Shown here one piece after another: positions 46,013 through 53,979 of a stretch of DNA of 64,000 bases; positions within the stretch are counted from its first letter, which is position 1; each line of letters begins with the position of its first letter. The translations under genes and the position numbers were made by a program. Location of the stretch: positions 248,001 through 312,000 of the forward strand of contig NZ_QJSW01000004.1 of the NCBI RefSeq assembly GCF_003217495.1, given 5' to 3'. The notes under the pieces were generated by a model. It was not told the origin of the DNA and searched no databases. It saw nothing but the letters and a program-made list of their open reading frames with translations. The DNA comes from Paenibacillus barcinonensis (lineage in GTDB: Bacteria; Bacillota; Bacilli; Paenibacillales; Paenibacillaceae).

Positions 46013-46981
46013 TTACGCCGCCGAAGTTTTATCCGAGTTGTGCAGAAGCTGGGAGCGACGGCCAAGGAGATATCCTGAAAGAGAGGCGAGCATCTGTTGA
46101 AATACCATTCCAAGCACAACGGGCACAGCAACCGGTGGTGGAAAATAAGTGACTGCAAGTACAGCACCAGCACTAATGTTGCGCATGCCTCCGTTAAAGA
46201 CAAGGGCCACTTGGTCTGCTTCGTTCCAGCCAAGCCACTTCGCAATAAAATAACTCATTGCATAACCGAAGGAAGCAAGAAAGACAATGATTACAGCCAG
46301 ACCTGCCAGCTTGAGATTAAAGTCAGCCAGATAGGGTGCGACAACCGAGCCATTGATCGCCACAACGGAAGCCATGAACAGCTTGGATAATGGATTCAGC
46401 CGCGGTCCCCATACGGGAACGATGCGTCCTTTGGTCCACTCATTCAGGAGCATCCCCAGAAGGGATGGGAATACGATCATCCAGAACAGACTGCTCATCA
46501 TGGCTCCGATATCCAGGGAGACACTTGTACCCACAAGCAGAGATAACACGCCGGGCACAACAAAAGGAGCAAGTAAGGTATCAATAAGAATAATAGAAAG
46601 CGTAAGTGCGATATTCCCACGGTAGATGCTCACCCATATGAAGCTGCTAATTCCAGTGGGAATGACCGCAGCGAGAACAAGGCCTGTAATAGTGTAGGCA
46701 TCCGTTGGAAACACCAGATGGCCTGTGCCCAGCGCTACAAGTGGCATCGCCAGATGCAGGATCAGCAAGCAAACAAACAAAGGCAGTGGCTTCTTCAGCA
46801 CATTCACAAAATCGCGTATGCTCAGACTGATACTTCCAGCAAAAGTCATGAAGGCAAAGAGCCATGGTGACAAAAACGTGTACGAAGATAGATAACTGCC
46901 GCATAACACACCAATGATGATACTGCTGGGAGTGATCAGTGGCATGATGCGGTTCAAGCGTTGATTCAAGGCTTGAAGCAT
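46013..46981 (-). CDS. Bile acid:sodium symporter (BASS) family transporter
   Basis: 322 residues with about nine or ten membrane segments. The BASS pattern is seen in MTFAGSISLSIRDFVNVL near the first third, VIPTGISSFIWVSIYRGN in the middle and ALVFNGGMRNISAGAVLAV towards the end, where sodium and substrate bind. Relatives transport pantoate or similar organic anions (PanS, YocS). The substrate here is unknown. Monocistronic on the minus strand. Confidence 0.85.
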   Translation of the reverse strand: MLQALNQRLNRIMPLITPSSIIIGVLCGSYLSSYTFLSPWLFAFMTFAGSISLSIRDFVNVLKKPLPLFVCLLILHLAMPLVALGTGHLVFPTDAYTITGLVLAAVIPTGISSFIWVSIYRGNIALTLSIILIDTLLAPFVVPGVLSLLVGTSVSLDIGAMMSSLFWMIVFPSLLGMLLNEWTKGRIVPVWGPRLNPLSKLFMASVVAINGSVVAPYLADFNLKLAGLAVIIVFLASFGYAMSYFIAKWLGWNEADQVALVFNGGMRNISAGAVLAVTYFPPPVAVPVVLGMVFQQMLASLSGYLLGRRSQLLHNSDKTSAA

Positions 46982-47194
46982 AGGATGACATCCCTTTATC
47001 GTGTGATTCTCCTATTATACATCGTTATGCAGTGGTTTGCAGACACATTTGCAATCGCGTCCGGGGTGGCAGGGTTTCACCGCAAGGGAACTGGCGAAAG
47101 ACGGGGTTTCCTGAATAAATCAACAACATGAATAGCTTGAGGGAAGCGCTTAGCGGTTTGCAAAGCGTATAGTTTGTTTAAATAATAGTATAAC

Positions 47195-47237
47195 AAGACG
47201 AGTAATCTTGACCGGTGAGGACTAACTCGTCTTTATT
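47195..47237 (+). terminator. Orphan terminator-like hairpin
   Basis: AAGACGAGT (47195-47203) and ACTCGTCTT (47225-47233) form a perfect 9-bp stem followed by TTATTT. No gene on this strand ends upstream, so it may close a short unannotated RNA. Confidence 0.5.
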
Positions 47238-47290
47238 TGAATAATTGCTCATTAAAAAGAAAAACTACATAATGATGATGGCTGTGCGAT

Positions 47291-47319
47291 TTGACAAAAG
47301 AGAAACAGATTAGTATAGT
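47291..47319 (+). promoter_or_regulatory. Sigma-A promoter of the SDR gene
   Basis: TTGACA (47291-47296), 17 bases, TATAGT (47314-47319); predicted start near 47326. Confidence 0.8.
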
Positions 47320-47322
47320 TGT

Positions 47323-47355
47323 GTGAGTAAAAGTTATAAACTAACTTTTACTCAC
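47323..47355. promoter_or_regulatory. Perfect 14-bp inverted repeat at the SDR transcription start
   Basis: GTGAGTAAAAGTTA (47323-47336) and its exact complement (47342-47355) with a 5-base spacer, covering the predicted start of transcription. This is a likely operator for a TetR- or MarR-type repressor not encoded nearby. Confidence 0.7.
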
Positions 47356-47392
47356 TTTATATCGAAATAATATAACGAAGGGGAGCTATATT

Positions 47393-48148
47393 ATGTCTGA
47401 ACATACAGGGAAAGTAATTGTTATCACAGGTGGAGCAAGCGGAATAGGAAAAGAAACAGCACTGCAGCTTGCTGCCCAAGGGGCAACGATTGTTGTCGCA
47501 GATTTCAACGAGGAGGGAGCCAAGCAGGTTGCGGCTCAGATTGAAGCAGCTGGTGGCAAGTCTGGAGCTTATAAAGTTGATGTATCCAAAGGTGATGAAG
47601 TTAAAGCGTTAATTGACTGGACTGTAGAGAAATACGGTACATTCAACGGCATTTTTAACAATGCGGGCATTGGGCTTGTAAAGCCGTTTCTGGAGATGGA
47701 CCCGGAATCCTATCATAAAGTCATTGATGTTGATCAGCATAGCGTATACTACGGCATGTACTATGGTGCAAAGAAAATGGTAGAGCTGAACGTGCAGGGC
47801 ACCATTGTGAACACGGCTTCCATCTACGGAAGTGTGGCAGCTGTAGGAAGCTTCAATTACAATGCTGCGAAGGCGGCGGTGGTAATGATGTCCAAGTCTG
47901 GTGCACTGGAATTGGCTGAGCACGGCATTCGTGTTGTTGGGGTTGCGCCTGGCTTTATTGAAACCCCGATATTAGGGAATGACAAAGCGATGAAGGATGC
48001 ACTGGCAACGCAGCACATGCGTGGAGAATTGATTCAGCCGGAAAAAGTGGCAAGTGTAGTCACGTTCCTGTTTAGTGATGCAGCGAGTGCGATGAATGGC
48101 ACAACGGTAGCTGTTGACGATGGTTTCCTCAGTTTCAAAACCAAATAA
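47393..48148 (+). CDS. Short-chain dehydrogenase/reductase
   Basis: 251 residues of the classical SDR type: TGGASGIG (12-19) for cofactor, NNAGIG, the serine in VNTASIYG, the catalytic YxxxK in FNYNAAK, and VAPGFIETPIL after it. Asp at the end of beta-strand 2 (VVADFN) favours NAD over NADP. The substrate cannot be predicted. It has its own promoter covered by a long palindrome, so it appears to be induced by a specific signal. Terminator at 48165. Confidence 0.87.
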   Translation: MSEHTGKVIVITGGASGIGKETALQLAAQGATIVVADFNEEGAKQVAAQIEAAGGKSGAYKVDVSKGDEVKALIDWTVEKYGTFNGIFNNAGIGLVKPFLEMDPESYHKVIDVDQHSVYYGMYYGAKKMVELNVQGTIVNTASIYGSVAAVGSFNYNAAKAAVVMMSKSGALELAEHGIRVVGVAPGFIETPILGNDKAMKDALATQHMRGELIQPEKVASVVTFLFSDAASAMNGTTVAVDDGFLSFKTK

Positions 48149-48164
48149 ATGGGATCAAACACAA

Positions 48165-48201
48165 GAAAGGCGCCGAATGCATACATTCGGTGCCTTTTTC
48201 T
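48165..48201 (+). terminator. Intrinsic terminator after the SDR gene
   Basis: AAAGGCGCCGAATG pairs with CATTCGGTGCCTTT around CATA, followed by T's. Confidence 0.85.
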
Positions 48202-48283
48202 ATACATACAATACAAACCTCTAAATGTCGAATTATCCCGTAATTTCCCGGTTCGTGCTAGAATAGCATATGTGTCTCTTTTT

Positions 48284-48460
48284 TTATCCATTTGTGGTGC
48301 TGTCATATACAATACGGACCCCAAGGGAGCTATAGCTTTCTTCTTTGTAGTGGCAATGAGTGCAGGCTTTAACAGAGCATAGCGCATCGTGGTGTGTTTG
48401 TAATTTTTCGTTACAACGAGGACAGGTATTAACGAAAAGTGTCTTCAACACGTTGAACAT
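48284..48460 (-). CDS. Small zinc-ribbon protein (58 residues)
   Basis: Minus-strand frame from ATG 48460. The product has two CxxC knuckles, NTCPRCNEKL and KACTHCHYKE, spaced about 18 residues apart, the classic zinc-ribbon layout, and ends IVYDSTTNG. The upstream ribosome site is weak (GAGTGAT). Such tiny zinc ribbons are common in Firmicutes and of unknown role. The cysteine spacing argues strongly for a real protein despite the weak start. Confidence 0.6.
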   Translation of the reverse strand: MFNVLKTLFVNTCPRCNEKLQTHHDALCSVKACTHCHYKEESYSSLGVRIVYDSTTNG

Positions 48461-48618
48461 GCTTAATCACTCATTTCTGATTAATTTACTTGGTTTTAAA
48501 GTATTATACCTGAAATCAAGTATGATGTATACGTTTTGTCTGTTTTGCGATGTAATTTTATTTTATGTGATTTTATTTCAGTTCACTGTAATATCATCTG
48601 AAAGGAAGCGTATAACCG
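48461..48618. other. Spacer between the zinc-ribbon gene and the TauE gene
   Basis: A/T-rich, divergent promoter region. I see no gene and no clear operator. Confidence 0.4.
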
Positions 48619-49419
48619 ATGGATCTTCTGCTGTTTTTCATCATGTTTATACTGGGTCTGATCGGTTCATTCTTCTCGGGGCTGTTGGGTATCGGAGGAG
48701 CAATTATTAACTTCCCGCTTTTGCTTTATGTACCTGAGATGGCTGGCCTTGCACCTTTCACGGCTCATCAGGTGTCGGCGATTAGCATGTTTCAGGTGTT
48801 TTTCGCTTCACTGGCAGGTGTACTCGCATTCCGCAGAAAAGTAAAAACCGATAAAGCGGGTGGAGCAGTCATTCATCCTGAATTGGTGCTGGTTATGGGA
48901 AGCTGCATTCTGGCAGGGAGCCTGATCGGCGGCTTTATCTCAGGTATGCTGGATGAACGAATGATTCATCTGGTCTATGGCATTCTCGCTGTGATTGCTA
49001 TTGTATTGATGCTAATTCCCAGCAAGGGCAGAATGGATGTCAACGAGCCTTTATCATTTAATAAAATTGTTGCGGCGAGCACCTCATTTGCCGTTGGTAT
49101 CGTATCAGGAATTGTCGGAGCTGGCGGGGCGTTTGTGCTTATTCCGATCATGCTTACGGTTTTACAAATCCCGGTGCGGACGACTATCGCATCATCACTG
49201 GCTATTGTGTTCATCTCTGCCATCGGTGGTGTAATTGGCAAAATATTTGCCGGAGATATCCCTGTGGAGCCGATTATTTATACAGTGCTCGGAAGCCTGA
49301 TTGGTGCTTCGCTTGGCTCCAGAGTAAGTTCCATGATCAATGTTCGTTTCCTCAGGTACGCTTTGTTGGTGCTGATTGCTATAACGGCGCTTAAAGTCTG
49401 GTCCTCTATTTTTAATTAG
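48619..49419 (+). CDS. TauE/SafE family membrane protein (sulfite/sulfonate exporter-like)
   Basis: 266 residues with about eight membrane segments in two repeats, each starting with the glycine-rich family motif: SGLLGIGGAIINFPLL near the N-terminus and SGIVGAGGAFVLIPIM in the second half. Members of the family move sulfur-containing organic anions, usually outward. No sulfur gene is next to it, so the substrate is open. A ribosome site GAAAGGAAG precedes the ATG. Confidence 0.87.
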   Translation: MDLLLFFIMFILGLIGSFFSGLLGIGGAIINFPLLLYVPEMAGLAPFTAHQVSAISMFQVFFASLAGVLAFRRKVKTDKAGGAVIHPELVLVMGSCILAGSLIGGFISGMLDERMIHLVYGILAVIAIVLMLIPSKGRMDVNEPLSFNKIVAASTSFAVGIVSGIVGAGGAFVLIPIMLTVLQIPVRTTIASSLAIVFISAIGGVIGKIFAGDIPVEPIIYTVLGSLIGASLGSRVSSMINVRFLRYALLVLIAITALKVWSSIFN

Positions 49420-49506
49420 CGTAACCAAAAGGCTGTGTGCCCGTATATAGGATATGAACATGACCGGACCATGTTTAACTTTAACCGAAGTTGAGGGATG
49501 CTACCG

Positions 49507-51915
49507 ATGAATAACTTGCTTGTAGATGAGACTAACGATAAAGCTGCCACGAATGCAAAAGCTAGTGCAGCTTATCGGCTTGCGGAGCAGAAGGCGTCTC
49601 AATATTTTACTACTCTCTCACAGCGGCTGCTGAACAATACACATACCACTGTACTCACTGAAGACTTCAGCGTGTGGCAGAAGAAGCATATTCACCCATT
49701 CGACTGGTTGTCCTGGTTACCAGGCAAAAGACAGCCGGACACACGAAATGTTCAGAAATATATGCACTGGCTGAATGTGGCGGGCAAGCTGGAGGATTAT
49801 TTGGACAGAAGCATTTCCTATATTTATATGCGCGATCTCGGGCAGGCGTTGGATTCGCCCAAAACCCAAGAAAACATTCGCCGTACAGTCAAGGACACTC
49901 AACAATATTTTACGAAGACTGCAAGTGAACATGAGCCTCAGCCAGATTATATCAGTCCTGTAGCGTTGTACCGATGGGGCCAGCGAGAACAGGTTGAAGA
50001 AGCTGTCATTTGGGTGATGGACAAATTAAAACATGTGGCAGCCAATATTCCAGAGGAACTGGATGCCGCACAGGCACAGCGAAAGCTAATTAAAATTATA
50101 CTGGGCGTTGTACTACATGTGTATGACGAGTTGACGGAGCAGACGCCAAGGGAGGAACGAATCCAGAGGCTGGATGCAGCGATTCGGCTTGGCTATTCCT
50201 ACGGGCTGACGTATCCTTTTGTAGATGATCTTCTCGATTCTCAGGTGCTGAACGCACAGCAGAAGGAACAATACTCCTCCATGATTCAGAAGGCGCTCCT
50301 TACAGGTGCTGTACCGGATATAGAAGAATGGGAGGGCCCGCAGCTTGAAGTGATTCGATATGTCCATGCTGAGCTTCGAGAGGCGTTTGAATATATTCGG
50401 AGCTATCAGCGTGTGGAGATGCAGCAAACTTTTTTCGAACAATCCTATGTTTTCTTTCAATCCCAAGAGATTGACCGTGCTAAAAAAATATCCAATGCAC
50501 ACTACTCCAACGAGGCGTTATACATTCCAATCATCATTAAATCGGCTTCTTCCCGGTTAATCGTACGTTCTGTTCTTAGCGCGGCGGAGGATGAAGGCTT
50601 TGATCTGCGCACCTTCCATTACGGGATATATAATCAGCTTGCGGATGATTTTGCCGATATGTTTGATGATCTGCGGGATGGGGCAGTGACACCTTACACG
50701 TATTATTTGAAATACCGCGATCTTCGTCCTGATCTGATTAATCCGTATGAGCTTTACTGGGCTGTTATCTCTTACTTGATTCATGAGGTTTACCAGTCCA
50801 ATCCCAAATCTTGTGATGTGATACTGGATCGTGCCATCAATGGGCTAAAGCGCTGTAGAGAACGGCTTGGGCAGGCAAAATATGATGAGGTTATGGATAT
50901 TTTTGCAGGAGGACAGCCAGAATTCAATCAGATCGTGCAGCAGATGGTGCGCAAAGCGCATGATGTGGATTTTCTGGACAAATTGTTACGTGATGAAGTG
51001 GTACAGCAGCTTAATAACGAAAAGCAGCAGAAGGAAATGTTCCAGCAAACGCTTCAGACGGTTCGTGAACGGATTAATGTCGAGCTGCAGATCAGCAAAC
51101 CCGGTGAAGGACCAGATATGAAAGGTGTACTTATTGATGCAGCGAATTACAGCCTGCAGGGCGACGGTAAACGTCTGCGTCCAATTCTGACATGGGTGAT
51201 GGGCGTGGAGCAGTACGGATTGCGTGAGTCGTCCTTAATGCCCCTTTTACGATCTATGGAATACATGCACACAGCTTCACTGATCTTTGATGATCTGCCC
51301 ACCCAGGACAATGCCTCCACAAGAAGAGGGCGTTCAACGCTTCATCAGCTCCATAATAGCTCGACTGCAGAGCTGACCGGGCTATTCCTGATCCAGCGAG
51401 CCATTTGTGAGCAGTCTTCGTTACAGGGGTTTGATGAGCAAGCGGTGCTGAAGCTGATTCAATATTCTGCTGTCAAAGCGGAGGACATGTGCGCGGGGCA
51501 GGCTATGGATCTGGGGTCAAGAGGGAAGTCCCTGACGCTGGAGGAGCTGAATGCGATCTGCTTTTACAAAACAGGCATTGCCTTCGAGGCGGCTCTGGTC
51601 ATGCCCGCGATTCTGGCTCAAGTGAAGGATGAGGAGATCGCTGAGCTCAAGGCATTTGCGTATCATGCAGGCATTGCCTTTCAGATCAGGGACGATCTTC
51701 TGGATTATGCGGGGGATCAACGAGTGCTTGGCAAACCGGCAGGACAGGATGAACGCAATAATAACTCCACCTTTGTATCTATTTTAGGAGAACAGGGGGC
51801 ACAAAAGGCCATGTGGGAACACTATTGTTTCGCGTATGATGCCTTGCGCCGGATGCCGCAACCGATTCCTTTCCTCAAATATCTGCTGGACTATCTTGTT
51901 GGCCGCGAACGTTAA
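49507..51915 (+). CDS. Two-domain isoprenoid enzyme: unassigned N-terminal half fused to polyprenyl diphosphate synthase
   Basis: 802 residues from ATG 49507 (GAGGG 9 bases upstream; the ATG at 49498 sits too close to it). The C-terminal 280 residues are an FPP/GGPP synthase: GDGKRLRP (about 552-559), first Asp-rich motif DDLPTQD (595-601) followed by RRG, and second motif DDLLD (729-733). The N-terminal 500 residues have no named domain that I recognise but are helical and hold Asp-rich DDLLD (240-244) and ADDFADMFDD (379-388), which suggests a class I isoprenoid fold, perhaps a terpene cyclase. The order (cyclase-like first, prenyl synthase second) is that of fungal bifunctional terpene synthases. 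It stands alone. Confidence 0.8.
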   Translation: MNNLLVDETNDKAATNAKASAAYRLAEQKASQYFTTLSQRLLNNTHTTVLTEDFSVWQKKHIHPFDWLSWLPGKRQPDTRNVQKYMHWLNVAGKLEDYLDRSISYIYMRDLGQALDSPKTQENIRRTVKDTQQYFTKTASEHEPQPDYISPVALYRWGQREQVEEAVIWVMDKLKHVAANIPEELDAAQAQRKLIKIILGVVLHVYDELTEQTPREERIQRLDAAIRLGYSYGLTYPFVDDLLDSQVLNAQQKEQYSSMIQKALLTGAVPDIEEWEGPQLEVIRYVHAELREAFEYIRSYQRVEMQQTFFEQSYVFFQSQEIDRAKKISNAHYSNEALYIPIIIKSASSRLIVRSVLSAAEDEGFDLRTFHYGIYNQLADDFADMFDDLRDGAVTPYTYYLKYRDLRPDLINPYELYWAVISYLIHEVYQSNPKSCDVILDRAINGLKRCRERLGQAKYDEVMDIFAGGQPEFNQIVQQMVRKAHDVDFLDKLLRDEVVQQLNNEKQQKEMFQQTLQTVRERINVELQISKPGEGPDMKGVLIDAANYSLQGDGKRLRPILTWVMGVEQYGLRESSLMPLLRSMEYMHTASLIFDDLPTQDNASTRRGRSTLHQLHNSSTAELTGLFLIQRAICEQSSLQGFDEQAVLKLIQYSAVKAEDMCAGQAMDLGSRGKSLTLEELNAICFYKTGIAFEAALVMPAILAQVKDEEIAELKAFAYHAGIAFQIRDDLLDYAGDQRVLGKPAGQDERNNNSTFVSILGEQGAQKAMWEHYCFAYDALRRMPQPIPFLKYLLDYLVGRER

Positions 51916-51958
51916 GGTGAACGAAATGATAATACAATACGAGAATATCAAAATATCT

Positions 51959-51996
51959 ACAACCCCCTTCCCGTTGCAACGGTGCGAGGGGGTTGT
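51959..51996. terminator. Hairpin between convergent genes
   Basis: ACAACCCCCT pairs with AGGGGGTTGT, with GTTGCAAC inside. No T run, so termination is uncertain. Confidence 0.45.
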
Positions 51997-52046
51997 GATG
52001 TCTTTGTCCTAATGTCCACGTCCTGCGGCTGCTGGCGAATGCAATG

Positions 52047-53822
52047 TTACGGATTTTTGATCCACAGCTTGGAGATATCGAGAAAACCGAACTCCGACGT
52101 CTGCATGCCATAGATGCTCTGATGCAGCTGGGCCTTTTTGTTCATATGACATCCGTGTAACAACCAGCCGTTCTCTCGTAGCAAGCCTTCAGCCTGCTCC
52201 AGAAGTAACGTGCGCTCAGCTTGAGCAAGCTGGGGAAAAGGATCTAACACCTCATCCAATATTGCTTGATACTCGGGCGTTAAGTAATCATGCAAGGAGT
52301 TGGACTGGTTTTTGAAAAAATGAATCATGCCATACTGCCAGTCATCCTCCAGTATTTCTTCTCTTAGAACGATTGGTGCGTGTGAAGCCTTCACGACATC
52401 CAGATAATCATCAAACGGCTCCAGCTCAATCTTGAGCCCGATCTGAAGTGCACGGCGCTGGAGCCACTCCGCCACATCGGAGTCCTTATTCTTTTTATAG
52501 GACAGCATGAAGGACTCACCATCATAACCGGATTGTTCGAGCAATGCTCTGGCATCGTGCAAAGATGCAGCTTTCCAGTTCTCGGTAGCACTTCGCCAGG
52601 GCAGAAAACTGCTGGCAGGTGTAATGCGATTTTTGCCCAAGTCATTCACCAGTGTGAGCGGATCATACACGATACGCATCGCTTGACGGAAGGCGAGATG
52701 ATGATGTAAGCCTTGGATATGAAAATTGAACAGCATATACTGACACCCAAGTGAAGGATAGTCAATAAATTGAGGCTGTTGTGGATTGCTTTCAGTCAGG
52801 TTAAGCCGGTCGCTAACGGGGAGATCGTAATAACCGTCATTGGAAGCGGACTCGGGAAGAAACCAGATGTGAACCTGATCCAGATGAGGTCGAATGCCAT
52901 AATAACCGTCGAAGGCGCTTAATTTAATGACATCCTTACTCATCTCCATGATCTGAAATGGACCTGTGCCCACCAGCGTCCGGTTCGAATCATGATCAGC
53001 AGGCAGCACGGTCATGCGAATACAGCTGAACAGATGAAGGAAGAAACGATTGGCCCGTTTCAGCACAAACCGGATGTTATAATCGCCAATACGTTCTGCC
53101 CGCTCAATATCACGGTACAGCCACAGAGAGGAACAGTTCATCTCGAACAACCGGTTCAAGGAAGCCTGGACATCCTGAGATGTCATCACACGGCCATCAT
53201 GAAACCGAACGCCTTTACGTAAATAAAAGACCCATTCCCGGTGATCACTGCTGCATTCCCATGCATGGGCGAGCGCCGGCAGAAAGGTATCCGTGTTAGC
53301 ATCGTATGAAATCAGTGTGCTACATACTTGACCCAGCAAATAAGTCTCAAAGGATGTGTACACAGAAGCAGGGTCCAGATCGCCAAGCTGACGTGATCTC
53401 AGCATGCGAAGAATATCCTGTCCAGAGTCTGTTTCCACGTGACTGCGAAAGCCCATCTGTTGATGCAGCGTAAGCATGAGTTTCTCCCGCAGCACATCGT
53501 CGATTCGCACACTTCCGATCAGCTCGATAGCTTCTTTCAGCTTGCCTCTGCACAGAAGTTCGGTGAATTGCACCTCCAATGCTTCGTTCAGACTTCTCAG
53601 CAGTGTCAGCTCGGAATGATGCCCGCGGCCACGTCCTGGATGCCACTTGATAAAGCGCTGCTGCTCCAGCTTGCGCAGAATAAATTTGACATTGCGGGGA
53701 GTGCAGCACAGCACAGCGGAGAGCGTATCAATCGTCACACGGACGGGTTCATTCACCTTGAATGTAAGCTGCTCGGCGTCAGCCAGTCTTAGAAAATGAG
53801 TATAGATCGTATCCACAAACAC
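52047..53822 (-). CDS. SgrR-like regulator: winged helix fused to extracellular solute-binding domain
   Basis: 591 residues. The N-terminal 115 residues form the SgrR-type DNA-binding domain (LSAVLCCTPRNVKFILRKLEQQRFIKWHPGRGRGHH). Residues about 165-480 are an SBP_bac_5 fold (LAHAWECSSDHREWVFYLRKGVRFHDGR). There is no signal peptide, so the binding domain senses a cytoplasmic ligand. SgrR of enterics responds to sugar-phosphate stress and controls the MFS sugar exporter SetA; here, too, an MFS exporter is encoded divergently 157 bases away, which predicts direct control. Confidence 0.88.
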   Translation of the reverse strand: MFVDTIYTHFLRLADAEQLTFKVNEPVRVTIDTLSAVLCCTPRNVKFILRKLEQQRFIKWHPGRGRGHHSELTLLRSLNEALEVQFTELLCRGKLKEAIELIGSVRIDDVLREKLMLTLHQQMGFRSHVETDSGQDILRMLRSRQLGDLDPASVYTSFETYLLGQVCSTLISYDANTDTFLPALAHAWECSSDHREWVFYLRKGVRFHDGRVMTSQDVQASLNRLFEMNCSSLWLYRDIERAERIGDYNIRFVLKRANRFFLHLFSCIRMTVLPADHDSNRTLVGTGPFQIMEMSKDVIKLSAFDGYYGIRPHLDQVHIWFLPESASNDGYYDLPVSDRLNLTESNPQQPQFIDYPSLGCQYMLFNFHIQGLHHHLAFRQAMRIVYDPLTLVNDLGKNRITPASSFLPWRSATENWKAASLHDARALLEQSGYDGESFMLSYKKNKDSDVAEWLQRRALQIGLKIELEPFDDYLDVVKASHAPIVLREEILEDDWQYGMIHFFKNQSNSLHDYLTPEYQAILDEVLDPFPQLAQAERTLLLEQAEGLLRENGWLLHGCHMNKKAQLHQSIYGMQTSEFGFLDISKLWIKNP

Positions 53823-53979
53823 CGCTCCTTCATAAAGGTGAAAAGTAACAACGAATGTTTACACTTTTACTTCCCCCTTTTATCCATACAATTATACCTA
53901 TGAGGATGACGGAATTCATCTATTTTCACAAAATAAAAAGAGAGATAGAGAGAAGAGCAGCAAGATGGGAGACATGAAG

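Larger units (their letters stand above)
46982..47392. other. Intergenic region between BASS transporter and SDR gene
   Basis: No coding frame recognised. It holds an isolated terminator-like hairpin at 47195-47236 and, closer to the SDR gene, a promoter with a long palindrome. Confidence 0.5.

Noticed and set aside
47030..47110. G-rich structured stretch suggesting a riboswitch
   Set aside because: Short GC-rich pairing is possible but no known aptamer core could be matched, and no terminator or ribosome site switch follows it directly.
46982..47392. Small ORFs in the BASS-SDR intergenic region
   Set aside because: No frame with a ribosome site and a plausible product was found.
48360..48710. 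116-codon plus-strand ORF running into the TauE gene
   Set aside because: Overlaps the TauE start in another frame and lies opposite the zinc-ribbon gene; no ribosome site or motif.
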